A DNA stretch of 6,693 nt from an uncultured Longilinea sp. (lineage in GTDB: Bacteria; Chloroflexota; Anaerolineae; Anaerolineales; Anaerolineaceae): NCBI GenBank assembly GCA_937863945.1, contig CALMIB010000372.1:1-6693 (forward strand), read 5' to 3'. Both the position numbers and the translations under genes were made by a program. The notes beneath the pieces were generated by a model. It saw nothing but the letters and a program-made list of their open reading frames with translations, was not told the origin of the DNA and searched no databases. Shown here piece after piece: positions 1 through 5,080 of the stretch (position 1 is the stretch's first letter; each line of letters opens with the position of its first letter).

Positions 1-2
1 TA

Positions 3-67
3 GGGGCGAGGCGGGGAAAACCTGTCGGATGAACCCGCGCCGCCGAGCCTCGCCCTGGCCGGTGACC
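3..67. repeat. GC-rich dispersed intergenic repeat, copy A
   Basis: This non-coding stretch shares blocks with other gaps in the window. CCGCCGAGCCTCGCCC at 40-55 recurs exactly at 5015-5030, in both cases shortly after ATGAA. CCTGTCGGA at 21-29 and CGGTGACC at 60-67 recur with nearly the same spacing at 895-903 and 932-939. GGGCGAGGC at 4-12 is the inverse of GCCTCGCCC at 47-55, so the copy can fold into a 9-bp stem. This is seen in the sequence; that it is a genome-wide dispersed family is inferred. Confidence 0.5.
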
Positions 68-82
68 CGCACAGGGCCGGTC

Positions 83-114
83 AAAAAAACTCAGACCCCT
101 GTGCAGAGGTCTGA
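83..114 (-). terminator. Rho-independent terminator of the ECF S-component gene
   Basis: On the minus strand, about 28 bases after the stop codon, a stem of 7 bp (108-114 with 91-97) continues inward past one mismatch by two more pairs around a GTGC-type tetraloop. It is followed at once by G and seven T residues (83-89). This is a textbook intrinsic terminator and it closes a single-gene transcript. Confidence 0.85.
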
Positions 115-142
115 TTTGTGTGGCGGCAAAAGCAGGCGCGGC

Positions 143-691
143 TTACTTCTTGCTGAGGCTGCCCTTCTTGGTGCGGGTGGCGGCGTAGGCGATGAGCAGC
201 AGCGTGCCAATGACGGCGACACTGATGATGTTCATGCCCGCGGCCGTGGCGCCCTGCACGAAGACCAGGTTGACCGGTTCCTGGTAGATGAGGATGTCGA
301 GCAGCGGGGCGATGACGATCCATGCGATAACGTTGCCGATGACGTTGTAGAGGTTGAAGGTGAGGATGTCCTTGCCCTTGAACTCGCCCTCTTCAACACG
401 GGTGCGCTTGAAGGCGAAGCCGAAGACGAGGCCGGCCACGCCAGAGGCGATGACCCAGCTCCACCAGGGCGTGCCGTACTGGACGGCGTCGGAGAGCGCG
501 TGGCCGATGAAGGCGATCAGCGCGCCGGCGATGGGGCCAAACAGGGTGGCGAAGAAGGCGGCCACGCCGTAGGCGGTCTGGAATTGGGTTTCGGGCACGG
601 GCGAGGGGATCTTGACGTACATGAACAGCAGCGTGAAGATGGCTGCGCCCAGGCCGATGGCGACGATGGTGCGGGTGGTGACTTTGAACAT
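143..691 (-). CDS. ECF transporter S component, UPF0397 / riboflavin-type family
   Basis: This 182-residue membrane protein is the substrate-binding (S) subunit of an energy-coupling factor vitamin importer. It would capture its ligand in the membrane and dock on a shared EcfA-EcfA'-EcfT module. About five hydrophobic segments are visible (roughly residues 8-26, 40-72, 76-94, 108-135, 145-168). The UPF0397 signature is clear: a short 'IPSPVPET..Q.AY' loop (28-41), then 'GPIAGALIAFIGHALSDAVQYG' in outline (52-73), then WWSWVIASG (76-84). The C-terminus is lysine-rich. Length matches the family. The start is fixed by a perfect AGGAGG seven bases upstream; an in-frame start 21 codons earlier would lie at or before the predicted transcription start and is rejected. 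No ATPase or EcfT gene adjoins it, so it probably uses a shared module encoded elsewhere. Riboflavin is the family's usual annotation; the true ligand cannot be read from sequence. Confidence 0.88.
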   Translation of the reverse strand: MFKVTTRTIVAIGLGAAIFTLLFMYVKIPSPVPETQFQTAYGVAAFFATLFGPIAGALIAFIGHALSDAVQYGTPWWSWVIASGVAGLVFGFAFKRTRVEEGEFKGKDILTFNLYNVIGNVIAWIVIAPLLDILIYQEPVNLVFVQGATAAGMNIISVAVIGTLLLIAYAATRTKKGSLSKK

Positions 692-698
692 GATGCAT

Positions 699-704
699 CC
701 TCCT
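699..704 (-). promoter_or_regulatory. Shine-Dalgarno site setting the ECF gene start
   Basis: AGGAGG on the minus strand is placed seven bases before the ATG at 691. It decides in favour of the 182-residue product over the longer open frame that begins at 754. Confidence 0.85.
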
Positions 705-743
705 GATGGGTAACGAATGAATTCCGTCCTCTGGACAATTATG

Positions 744-771
744 ATTGTATCCAAACGGGGATGGATGTCAA
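744..771 (-). promoter_or_regulatory. Sigma70-type promoter of the ECF gene, with a possible operator
   Basis: On the minus strand TTGACA (766-771, perfect -35) is followed after 16 bases by TACAAT (744-749, five of six -10 bases). Transcription should start near 737, giving a leader of about 46 bases, too short for a typical riboswitch. An inverted repeat ACAAT-N4-ATTGT (735-748) covers the -10 and start site, a common position for a repressor operator; its binding protein is unknown. Confidence 0.8.
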
Positions 772-829
772 TTTAGTTGACGGGGGTTTCCATGAGTGGA
801 AACACCGGAGGAAGGGAAAAGAATTGCGG

Positions 830-850
830 ATTGCTGATTGCTGATTGCTG
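830..850. repeat. Heptanucleotide tandem repeat ATTGCTG x3
   Basis: Three perfect head-to-tail copies of ATTGCTG, flanked by partial units (GAATTGCGG before, AATGAT after). It is non-coding. Two further, unrelated 7-nt tandem repeats occur in other gaps of this window (4894-4921 and 5627-5661). Confidence 0.85.
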
Positions 851-871
851 AATGATAACCAGGAAGCGTTT

Positions 872-939
872 TGACCGCGCTGGTCTGCGGGCACCCTGTC
901 GGACGCAGGCCGTGCTCGCGTGGATGAGGGTCGGTGACC
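872..939. repeat. GC-rich dispersed intergenic repeat, copy B
   Basis: The first 18 bases (872-889) match 4951-4968 with two differences, consensus TGAYCGCGCYGGTCTGCG. CCTGTCGGA (895-903) and CGGTGACC (932-939) match copy A at 21-29 and 60-67. The blocks are joined by diverged sequence, as expected of an old repeat family. Confidence 0.5.
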
Positions 940-999
940 GCAACTGCGTGGGTGGACATTTGGAACTGATATCTTAGGTCACAGACTTGGGATGAAGAA

Positions 1000-1143
1000 G
1001 CGCTCGGTCAGGAGACCGGCGCCAGCAGAGTCGCCAGGCCGGGCGCGCACAGTCTTCGGTCGCTGACCCAGAGGCAGAACGACTGACGTCGTCACTACGA
1101 GCTAAGTTTGGATCGCGCCGGGCGGGCCGAAACGCACAGTCTT
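1000..1143. repeat. GC-rich dispersed repeat, inverted copy D, with internal direct repeats
   Basis: The block at 1000-1022 is the reverse complement of the block at 4956-4977 apart from a small insertion (GCGCCGGTCT...ACCGAGCGC ends conserved). Inside the segment CGCACAGTCTT occurs twice (1046-1056, 1133-1143), each after a CCGGGCG tract. There is no sign of coding. Confidence 0.45.
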
Positions 1144-1209
1144 GGATCTCCGACCAGAACCATCCAGCTCTCACCCCGGCCTGACGCACATGCACGCATC
1201 GATCGTTAT

Positions 1210-1236
1210 CCCCTCTCCCGATGTTCGGGAGAGGGG
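1210..1236. repeat. Perfect 12-bp hairpin (REP-like)
   Basis: Bases 1210-1221 (CCCCTCTCCCGA) pair without mismatch with 1225-1236 around a three-base loop. No T-run follows on either strand, so it is not an intrinsic terminator. The CCCTCTCCC/GGGAGAGGG stem resembles hairpin repeats dispersed in gaps of many bacterial genomes. Confidence 0.75.
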
Positions 1237-1262
1237 CAAAGCGGCGCGGTGAATCTCTGTTC

Positions 1263-1327
1263 CGGCGGGGTGAGGGCCTGCAAAGGCCAACGACTACGGT
1301 GTTATTACGGGCAAGCCCTCACCGCCG
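1263..1327. repeat. Long inverted repeat with GGTGAGGGC arms
   Basis: GGTGAGGGC (1269-1277) pairs with GCCCTCACC (1315-1323). Past a two-base bulge (1267-1268), 1263-1266 pairs with 1324-1327. The enclosed 37 bases hold a smaller GGCC...GGCC stem (1275-1288). It lies 26 bases after the perfect hairpin, and together they may form one composite repeat unit. Confidence 0.55.
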
Positions 1328-1346
1328 CCGGCCGCAGGAACATAAC

Positions 1347-1388
1347 CCGGGCGGAGCTTTCTACCGCGCCGCCCGGCCGCTGTTTTTT
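1347..1388. terminator. Stem-loop at the end of the PucC-family gene, T-run on the plus strand
   Basis: An 8-bp GC-rich stem (1347-1354 with 1369-1376) has a 14-base loop. On the plus strand it is followed, six bases later, by TTTTTT (1383-1388), although no plus-strand gene precedes it. On the minus strand it lies directly after the stop of the transporter gene but lacks a T-run. It may help end or protect that transcript; the evidence is weak. Confidence 0.3.
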
Positions 1389-2698
1389 CAGTCACCGGCC
1401 TGGTTTACCAGCGCGGCGCGCTCCATCGCGTCCAACGGCGCAGCTTCCTGCTGGAACCTGGGCACGTCGATGCGCCGCAGCATCAGCAGGGTGACCGCCA
1501 CCATCAACGCCTGCGCCGCAAATACCACCACGTAGCCCAGCACGGCGTTGCCCGTCAGCGCGCCAAACGCGTCGCGCAGGCCGCCCGAAAGCAGCGCGCC
1601 CAGGCCACGTGCCAGGGCCTCGGCCATGCCCCAGGTGCCCATGAACAGGCCGACCCGCGCGGTGGTCATATCCAGCATCAACGACAGATTCGCCACGGTG
1701 GATAAACCGGTGCCCAGCCCCAGCGCCACCACGCCGCTGTAAAACAGGGCTTTTTGAGCCAGCACACCGCTGATTGAAATGGCCGCAAAGGCGGCGATGG
1801 TCGCCCAGCCGCCCAGCGCGGCCAGACCGCGCTTGCCCATGCGCTGCTCCAAGAAACCCGCTGCCAGCAGTGCAACCAGGAAACACGTGCCCCAGATGGA
1901 GGTGATGCGCGTGGTGGCGCTCACCGGCAGGTTGAAGGCTTGCCCGGCATACGGCTCCAGAAGCACATCCTGACCCAGGATGGCCGCCAGCAGGAGGATC
2001 AGGTACAGGAAGAAATGGCGCGCCTGCGGGTTGCCCAACACGGCCGTGCCCAGTTCGCGCCAGCTTTTGCGCGCCGGGGCGGGCAGGTTGGCGGCCGTTT
2101 TGTGGCGTTCCTCCAGCCTGATCAGCCCCAGCAGGCCCAGCGCCAGCGAGGCCAGCCCGACTGTCAGGAATGCCGATTCCAGGCGGGCGGGGGTGTACTC
2201 CTCCAGCAGCCGGCTCAGCGAGGCCGCGGTGACGATGATGCCAGTGATCATCACGAACCACATGATCGAGATGGTGCGCGAGCGGCCTTTTTCGCCCGAA
2301 ATTTCAGAGGCCAGGGCCATGTAGGATACGCTGGCCAGGTTGTAGCCCATACCCCAGGCGGCAAACACCAACCCGCTTAGACCCAGCCCCAGCCAGCGGT
2401 TTTCGGGCATCACGAACACCGCCAACGGCGCCAGGCTGACGCCGGCCACGCACATCAGCAGCCCCAGCGCGATATAGCCCGTGCGCCGGAAGCCCAGCCA
2501 GGGATGCCGGTCAGAGTAGTTGCCGATGACCATTTGCAGCGGCGAGAAAATGTAAGGCAGCGAGGCCAGCACGGCCACCAGCGTGGCCGAGAGGGCCATT
2601 TCTTTAATCATCACGCGGTTGAGCGTGGAGTTGATCGGCACCAGCGTCATGGCAACGGCGACGTGGATCAACGAGAGTTGAATGCGTTTGCGCAGCAT
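1388..2698 (-). CDS. PucC/BCD-family major facilitator membrane protein
   Basis: This 436-residue polytopic protein has the hydrophobicity pattern of a 12-helix major facilitator protein. The motif-A loop is GNYSDRHPWLGFRRTGYI (residues 59-76). The next cytoplasmic loop reads 'SYMALASEISGEKGRSRTISIMW', and the second half carries GTWGMAEALARGLGALLSGG. These fit the PucC (BCD, bacteriochlorophyll delivery) family, whose phototrophic members PucC and LhaA aid assembly of bacteriochlorophyll-binding light-harvesting complexes. No bch, puf or puc gene is in the window, so pigment handling should not be assumed; homologues also occur in non-phototrophs with unknown cargo. The ATG at 2698 is supported by AAGGGA five bases upstream and a promoter giving a 26-base leader. 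The gene is intact and stands alone. Family confidence is good; function is uncertain. Confidence 0.82.
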   Translation of the reverse strand: MLRKRIQLSLIHVAVAMTLVPINSTLNRVMIKEMALSATLVAVLASLPYIFSPLQMVIGNYSDRHPWLGFRRTGYIALGLLMCVAGVSLAPLAVFVMPENRWLGLGLSGLVFAAWGMGYNLASVSYMALASEISGEKGRSRTISIMWFVMITGIIVTAASLSRLLEEYTPARLESAFLTVGLASLALGLLGLIRLEERHKTAANLPAPARKSWRELGTAVLGNPQARHFFLYLILLLAAILGQDVLLEPYAGQAFNLPVSATTRITSIWGTCFLVALLAAGFLEQRMGKRGLAALGGWATIAAFAAISISGVLAQKALFYSGVVALGLGTGLSTVANLSLMLDMTTARVGLFMGTWGMAEALARGLGALLSGGLRDAFGALTGNAVLGYVVVFAAQALMVAVTLLMLRRIDVPRFQQEAAPLDAMERAALVNQAGD

Positions 2699-2730
2699 AA
2701 TCGTCCCTTATCAATAATGATGGCAGGAAA

Positions 2731-2759
2731 ATTATGCCCCAAAGGGACGTGGAAATCAA
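2731..2759 (-). promoter_or_regulatory. Promoter of the PucC-family gene
   Basis: On the minus strand TTGATT (2754-2759) and CATAAT (2731-2736) are separated by exactly 17 bases, with the start near 2724 and ATG at 2698. An 8-bp inverted repeat, CGTCCCTT at 2702-2709 and AAGGGACG at 2742-2749, brackets the -10: one arm holds the ribosome site and the other lies in the promoter spacer. It could be a paired operator or chance. Confidence 0.65.
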
Positions 2760-2784
2760 ATAAGGATTTTTTAATCAAGAGGAA

Positions 2785-2834
2785 TCACCACGGAGACATT
2801 ATGCCCGTAGGGTACAGAGAGCACGGAGAAGAAA
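2785..2834. repeat. CACGGAG-type repeat, left copy, interrupted
   Basis: TCACCACGGAGACA (2785-2798) and CAGAGAGCACGGAGAAGAAA (2815-2834) match, in inverted orientation, the continuous copy at 3418-3451. Between them is an extra segment of about 17 bases containing the small palindrome CCCGTAGGG. The same family, with CACAGAG units, occurs at 5514-5549. Confidence 0.7.
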
Positions 2835-3030
2835 CTTATGAAGAGGTGGAAAAGCAAAAGGAAGAGAACCACACCATCCTTCCGGTATAGGCAGCTCAGA
2901 GATCAAAGAGCAGATAAAAATAAGAGAGGTGGATCGCGTTCGAAAAAGGCTGAATTTGATAGATTTGTGGTTAGAATTTGAATAGAATAATTACATCTTC
3001 CTCGTCAACAAACAAAAATCTTAAACAACG

Positions 3031-3324
3031 ATGTTTACTAAACCCCCCTCTCCTAGCTGTGATCTTCGGAATCCTAGCGTAGCGTTAATTTACATGACTT
3101 ATTTCCTTTATGAAAGCTGGATTAAGCCCAAAAAAGCGCTAAAACGATCCAGAAATGCCGCATACAGAGTCCCAGACTGGTATCCGTTTCGAAGGCTTTC
3201 CATCGATATGGCAAATGATGAAAAGTTTACAATTTCCTTTAATAAGATTATATCGATCATTGGAGAGATCTTTATGATTGGGTGGGTGACGATTGTATTA
3301 ATTGCCTGGTTCACCGGAGAGTAA
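3031..3324 (+). CDS. Hypothetical small protein with a C-terminal membrane helix
   Basis: This open frame of 97 codons is not recognised. Its second half looks protein-like: a basic stretch 'KPKKALKRSRNAAYRVPDWYP' in outline, then 'MANDEKFTISFNKI', ending in one strongly hydrophobic helix (about residues 73-94, IIGEIFMIGWVTIVLIAW). That would make a tail-anchored or single-pass protein. No ribosome site precedes the ATG at 3031, nor the later in-frame ATG at 3094 (76 residues), which may be the better start because 3031-3090 looks like intergenic sequence. Codons are AT-rich compared with neighbouring genes. It could be a transferred gene, the remnant of a longer membrane protein, or chance. 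The antisense frame over the same bases is no better. Confidence 0.33.
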   Translation: MFTKPPSPSCDLRNPSVALIYMTYFLYESWIKPKKALKRSRNAAYRVPDWYPFRRLSIDMANDEKFTISFNKIISIIGEIFMIGWVTIVLIAWFTGE

Positions 3325-3417
3325 AGCGGTTTGGCCTAAAGCTTCCAAACCATCTCTTCATTTTCTATGACCACGTTAACATTTTTGTTTTTTTTGTTTT
3401 CTCTTTCCTTATATCTT

Positions 3418-3451
3418 TTTCTTCTCCGTGCCCTCCGTGTCTCCGTGGTGA
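3418..3451. repeat. CACGGAG-type repeat, right copy, inverted
   Basis: Read on the minus strand this is a series of CACGGAG units (CACGGAGA, CACGGAGGG, CACGGAGAAG) and is the uninterrupted counterpart of 2785-2834. It begins ten bases beyond the radA stop codon, so it lies in the 3' untranslated part of the radA message. Confidence 0.75.
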
Positions 3452-3461
3452 ATCAATCCTC

Positions 3462-4868
3462 CTACTTCTCGTCCTTCACCAGCGCCAGCGTCAGTGCCTC
3501 GCGCAGCGAACGCGCCTCCAGCACCTGGATGCCCTCGGGCAGCGGCTCGCTCTTGCGCACGCGGTGCGGGATGACGGCCGCTTTGAAGCCCAGCTTGGCC
3601 GCCTCGCGCAGGCGCGCGTTCATCTGGCCCACCCAGCGCAGCTCGCCGGAAAGCCCCACCTCGCCGATCAGCGCCAGGTCGGCGCGCACCGGCAGGTCGC
3701 GCAGCGACGAGGCAATCGCCGCGGCCACGGCCAGGTCGGCGGCCGGTTCGGTGATGCGCAGCCCGCCCACCACGTTGACAAAGATATCCTGCTCGCCCAG
3801 GTGCAGCCCCATGCGCCGCGCGAGCACCGCCGCCAGCATCAGCAGGCGGTTGATGTCGATGCCGTTGGGCGTGCGGCGCGGGTTGGCAATGCTGGAGGGG
3901 CTGGTCAGCCCCTGCAACTCCACCAGCAGCGGGCGCGTGCCTTCCATCGTCACCGCGATGGCCGAACCCGGCGCGTTGACCATGCGCTCGGCCAAAAATG
4001 CCTCCGACGGGTTGGGCACCTCGACCATGCCGCGCTCGCGCATTTCAAACACGCCCACCTCCGCGGTGGCCCCGAAGCGGTTCTTCACCGAGCGCAGCAG
4101 CCGGAAGGTCTGGTAGCGGTCGCCTTCCAGGTACAGCACGGTATCGACGATGTGCTCGAGCACGCGCGGCCCGGCGATGATGCCCTCCTTGGTGACGTGC
4201 CCGATGACGAACACCGCCATGCCGGAGCTTTTGGCCAGCTCGCGCAGGCGCGAGGCGCTCTCGCGCACCTGGCTGACCGAGCCGGCGCTGGATTCGATCG
4301 CCGGCAGGTACACGGTTTGAATGGAATCCACCACCAGCAGGTCGGGGTCGAGCGCGCGGGTGTGTTCCAGGATGGTTTCCAGGTTGGTCTCGGTGACCAG
4401 GTAAAGATTCTCGGGCATATCGCCGTCGGCGCCGTCCTCGCCGCGCAGCAGGCGCAGCGCGCGCATCTTCACCTGGCGCTCCGATTCTTCGCCCGAAACG
4501 TACAGCACCTTGCGCCCGGCGGCCATCTCCACCGCCACCTGCAGCATCAACGTCGATTTGCCGATGCCCGGGTCGCCGCCCACCAGCACGATCGAGCCGG
4601 GCACGATGCCGCCGCCCAGCACACGCGAGAACTCCTCCATGCGCAGTGGCAGGCGTTCTTCGGCGTCGCCCTCGATCTCCTGCAACCGGCGCGGCCGCGA
4701 CTGCCCCGCCAGCCCGCGCGGTGCGCCCTTGCCGCCCGCCGCGGCAGGCGGCGTGACGAATTCCTCGACCATCGTGCCCCAGCTTCCGCAGCCCGGGCAA
4801 CGCCCGAGCGCGCGCGGCGAGGTCTTTCCGCAGTTCTGGCAGACGAATTGGGTGATTGTCTTTGACAT
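3462..4868 (-). CDS. radA: DNA repair protein RadA (Sms)
   Basis: RadA is a cytoplasmic RecA-like ATPase that promotes branch migration of recombination intermediates and takes part in recombinational repair. All family parts are present in 468 residues. There is an N-terminal C4 zinc finger (Cys10, 13, 24, 27 in CQNC...CPGC) and a RecA-like core with Walker A GGDPGIGKST (97-106, Lys104). Walker B is LLVVDS ending near Asp181, followed by the RadA-specific KNRFG motif (262-266). The C-terminal Lon-protease-like domain includes 'GGLRITEPAADLAVAAAIAS', where RadA lacks the catalytic serine. Length is slightly above the usual 450-460. The gene stands alone; its N-terminal MSKTITQFVC matches typical family starts, although no Shine-Dalgarno precedes the ATG, and a perfect -10 box lies six bases upstream. 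Confidence 0.97.
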   Translation of the reverse strand: MSKTITQFVCQNCGKTSPRALGRCPGCGSWGTMVEEFVTPPAAAGGKGAPRGLAGQSRPRRLQEIEGDAEERLPLRMEEFSRVLGGGIVPGSIVLVGGDPGIGKSTLMLQVAVEMAAGRKVLYVSGEESERQVKMRALRLLRGEDGADGDMPENLYLVTETNLETILEHTRALDPDLLVVDSIQTVYLPAIESSAGSVSQVRESASRLRELAKSSGMAVFVIGHVTKEGIIAGPRVLEHIVDTVLYLEGDRYQTFRLLRSVKNRFGATAEVGVFEMRERGMVEVPNPSEAFLAERMVNAPGSAIAVTMEGTRPLLVELQGLTSPSSIANPRRTPNGIDINRLLMLAAVLARRMGLHLGEQDIFVNVVGGLRITEPAADLAVAAAIASSLRDLPVRADLALIGEVGLSGELRWVGQMNARLREAAKLGFKAAVIPHRVRKSEPLPEGIQVLEARSLREALTLALVKDEK

Positions 4869-4874
4869 AGAACT

Positions 4875-4880
4875 ATTATA
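4875..4880 (-). promoter_or_regulatory. radA -10 box implying a leaderless mRNA
   Basis: A perfect TATAAT on the minus strand ends six bases before the radA ATG, so transcription would start at or within a base of the start codon. There is no Shine-Dalgarno sequence in this interval. A -35 is weak: the best match is TTCACG at 19-base spacing. The box is seen directly; leaderless translation is inferred. Confidence 0.6.
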
Positions 4881-4893
4881 CTATGGAGGGGAA

Positions 4894-4921
4894 GTGAGGC
4901 GTGAAGCGTAAAACGTGAAGA
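4894..4921. repeat. Heptanucleotide tandem repeat, GTGAAGC-like x4
   Basis: Four consecutive 7-base units GTGAGGC, GTGAAGC, GTAAAAC and GTGAAGA, directly upstream of the radA promoter. The units have diverged but the period is strict. Its sequence is unrelated to the other two heptamer repeats in the window. Confidence 0.7.
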
Positions 4922-4950
4922 GTTGATTCGATATTCGTCAATTCGGCCTC

Positions 4951-5033
4951 TGATCGCGCCGGTCTGCGACCGAGCGCGTCTGTTTTTGGGTCTCAGACCT
5001 GATGAAGTTGACCTCCGCCGAGCCTCGCCCCCT
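4951..5033. repeat. GC-rich dispersed intergenic repeat, copy C
   Basis: The left part (4951-4977) matches copy B (872-889) and, inverted, copy D (1000-1022). The right part CCGCCGAGCCTCGCCC (5015-5030) is identical to 40-55 in copy A. GGTCTCAGACC at 4989-4999 is a small palindrome within it. This copy therefore links all the others into one family. Confidence 0.55.
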
Positions 5034-5080
5034 CATCGGACAGCCCCCTCCGGCCTGCAGCCACCTCTAGGCGGACGGGC

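Larger units (their letters stand above)
772..1387. other. Gene-free gap rich in repeats
   Basis: No convincing gene lies between the ECF promoter and the PucC-family gene. The open frames present lack ribosome sites, have arginine/serine-rich nonsense composition and overlap repeats. The gap holds a heptamer tandem repeat (830-850), two GC-rich dispersed repeat copies (872-939, 1000-1143), a perfect 12-bp hairpin (1210-1236), a long inverted repeat (1263-1327) and a stem-loop with a T-run (1347-1388). Confidence 0.7.
2785..3451. other. AT-rich island bounded by inverted repeats
   Basis: The roughly 670 bases between two inverted CACGGAG-type repeats are visibly AT-rich, with homopolymer tracts (for example T-runs at 3380-3420), unlike the GC-rich genes on both sides. 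It contains one possible gene (3031-3324). Outside that ORF I see only low-complexity purine-rich sequence (2820-2900) and pyrimidine-rich sequence (3355-3425). No transposase is encoded. Confidence 0.5.

Noticed and set aside
29..706. Plus-strand open frame of 225 codons
   Set aside because: It runs through the terminator and is antisense to the ECF S component; the Gly/Asp/Glu-rich composition is a strand artefact.
692..743. Possible vitamin riboswitch ahead of the ECF gene
   Set aside because: The promoter position leaves a leader of only about 46 bases, largely the ribosome site, with no multi-helix fold.
830..850. Heptamer tracts as a CRISPR-like array
   Set aside because: The units are adjacent without spacers and only 7 bases long, and no cas gene is present.
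1210..1236. Perfect hairpin as a transcription terminator
   Set aside because: There is no T-run on either side, and no gene ends close to it.
1108..1535. Two overlapping plus-strand frames in the repeat-rich gap
   Set aside because: They cover hairpins and dispersed repeats, then the antisense of the transporter gene, without ribosome sites or domain-like sequence.
1392..2261. Second minus-strand frame inside the PucC-family gene
   Set aside because: It is the +1 shadow of a gene with a clear membrane-protein sequence; it has low-complexity Ala/Gly/Arg composition and no start site.
2504..2890. Plus-strand open frame of 128 codons running past the PucC-family gene start
   Set aside because: Its first part is antisense to the transporter gene and its last part is translated CACGGAG repeat and purine-rich sequence.
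3282..4865. Long plus-strand open frame of 527 codons
   Set aside because: It is antisense to radA and rich in His, Arg, Gln and Ala, as expected from the complement of a GC-rich gene. RadA has every expected motif, so this is a shadow frame.
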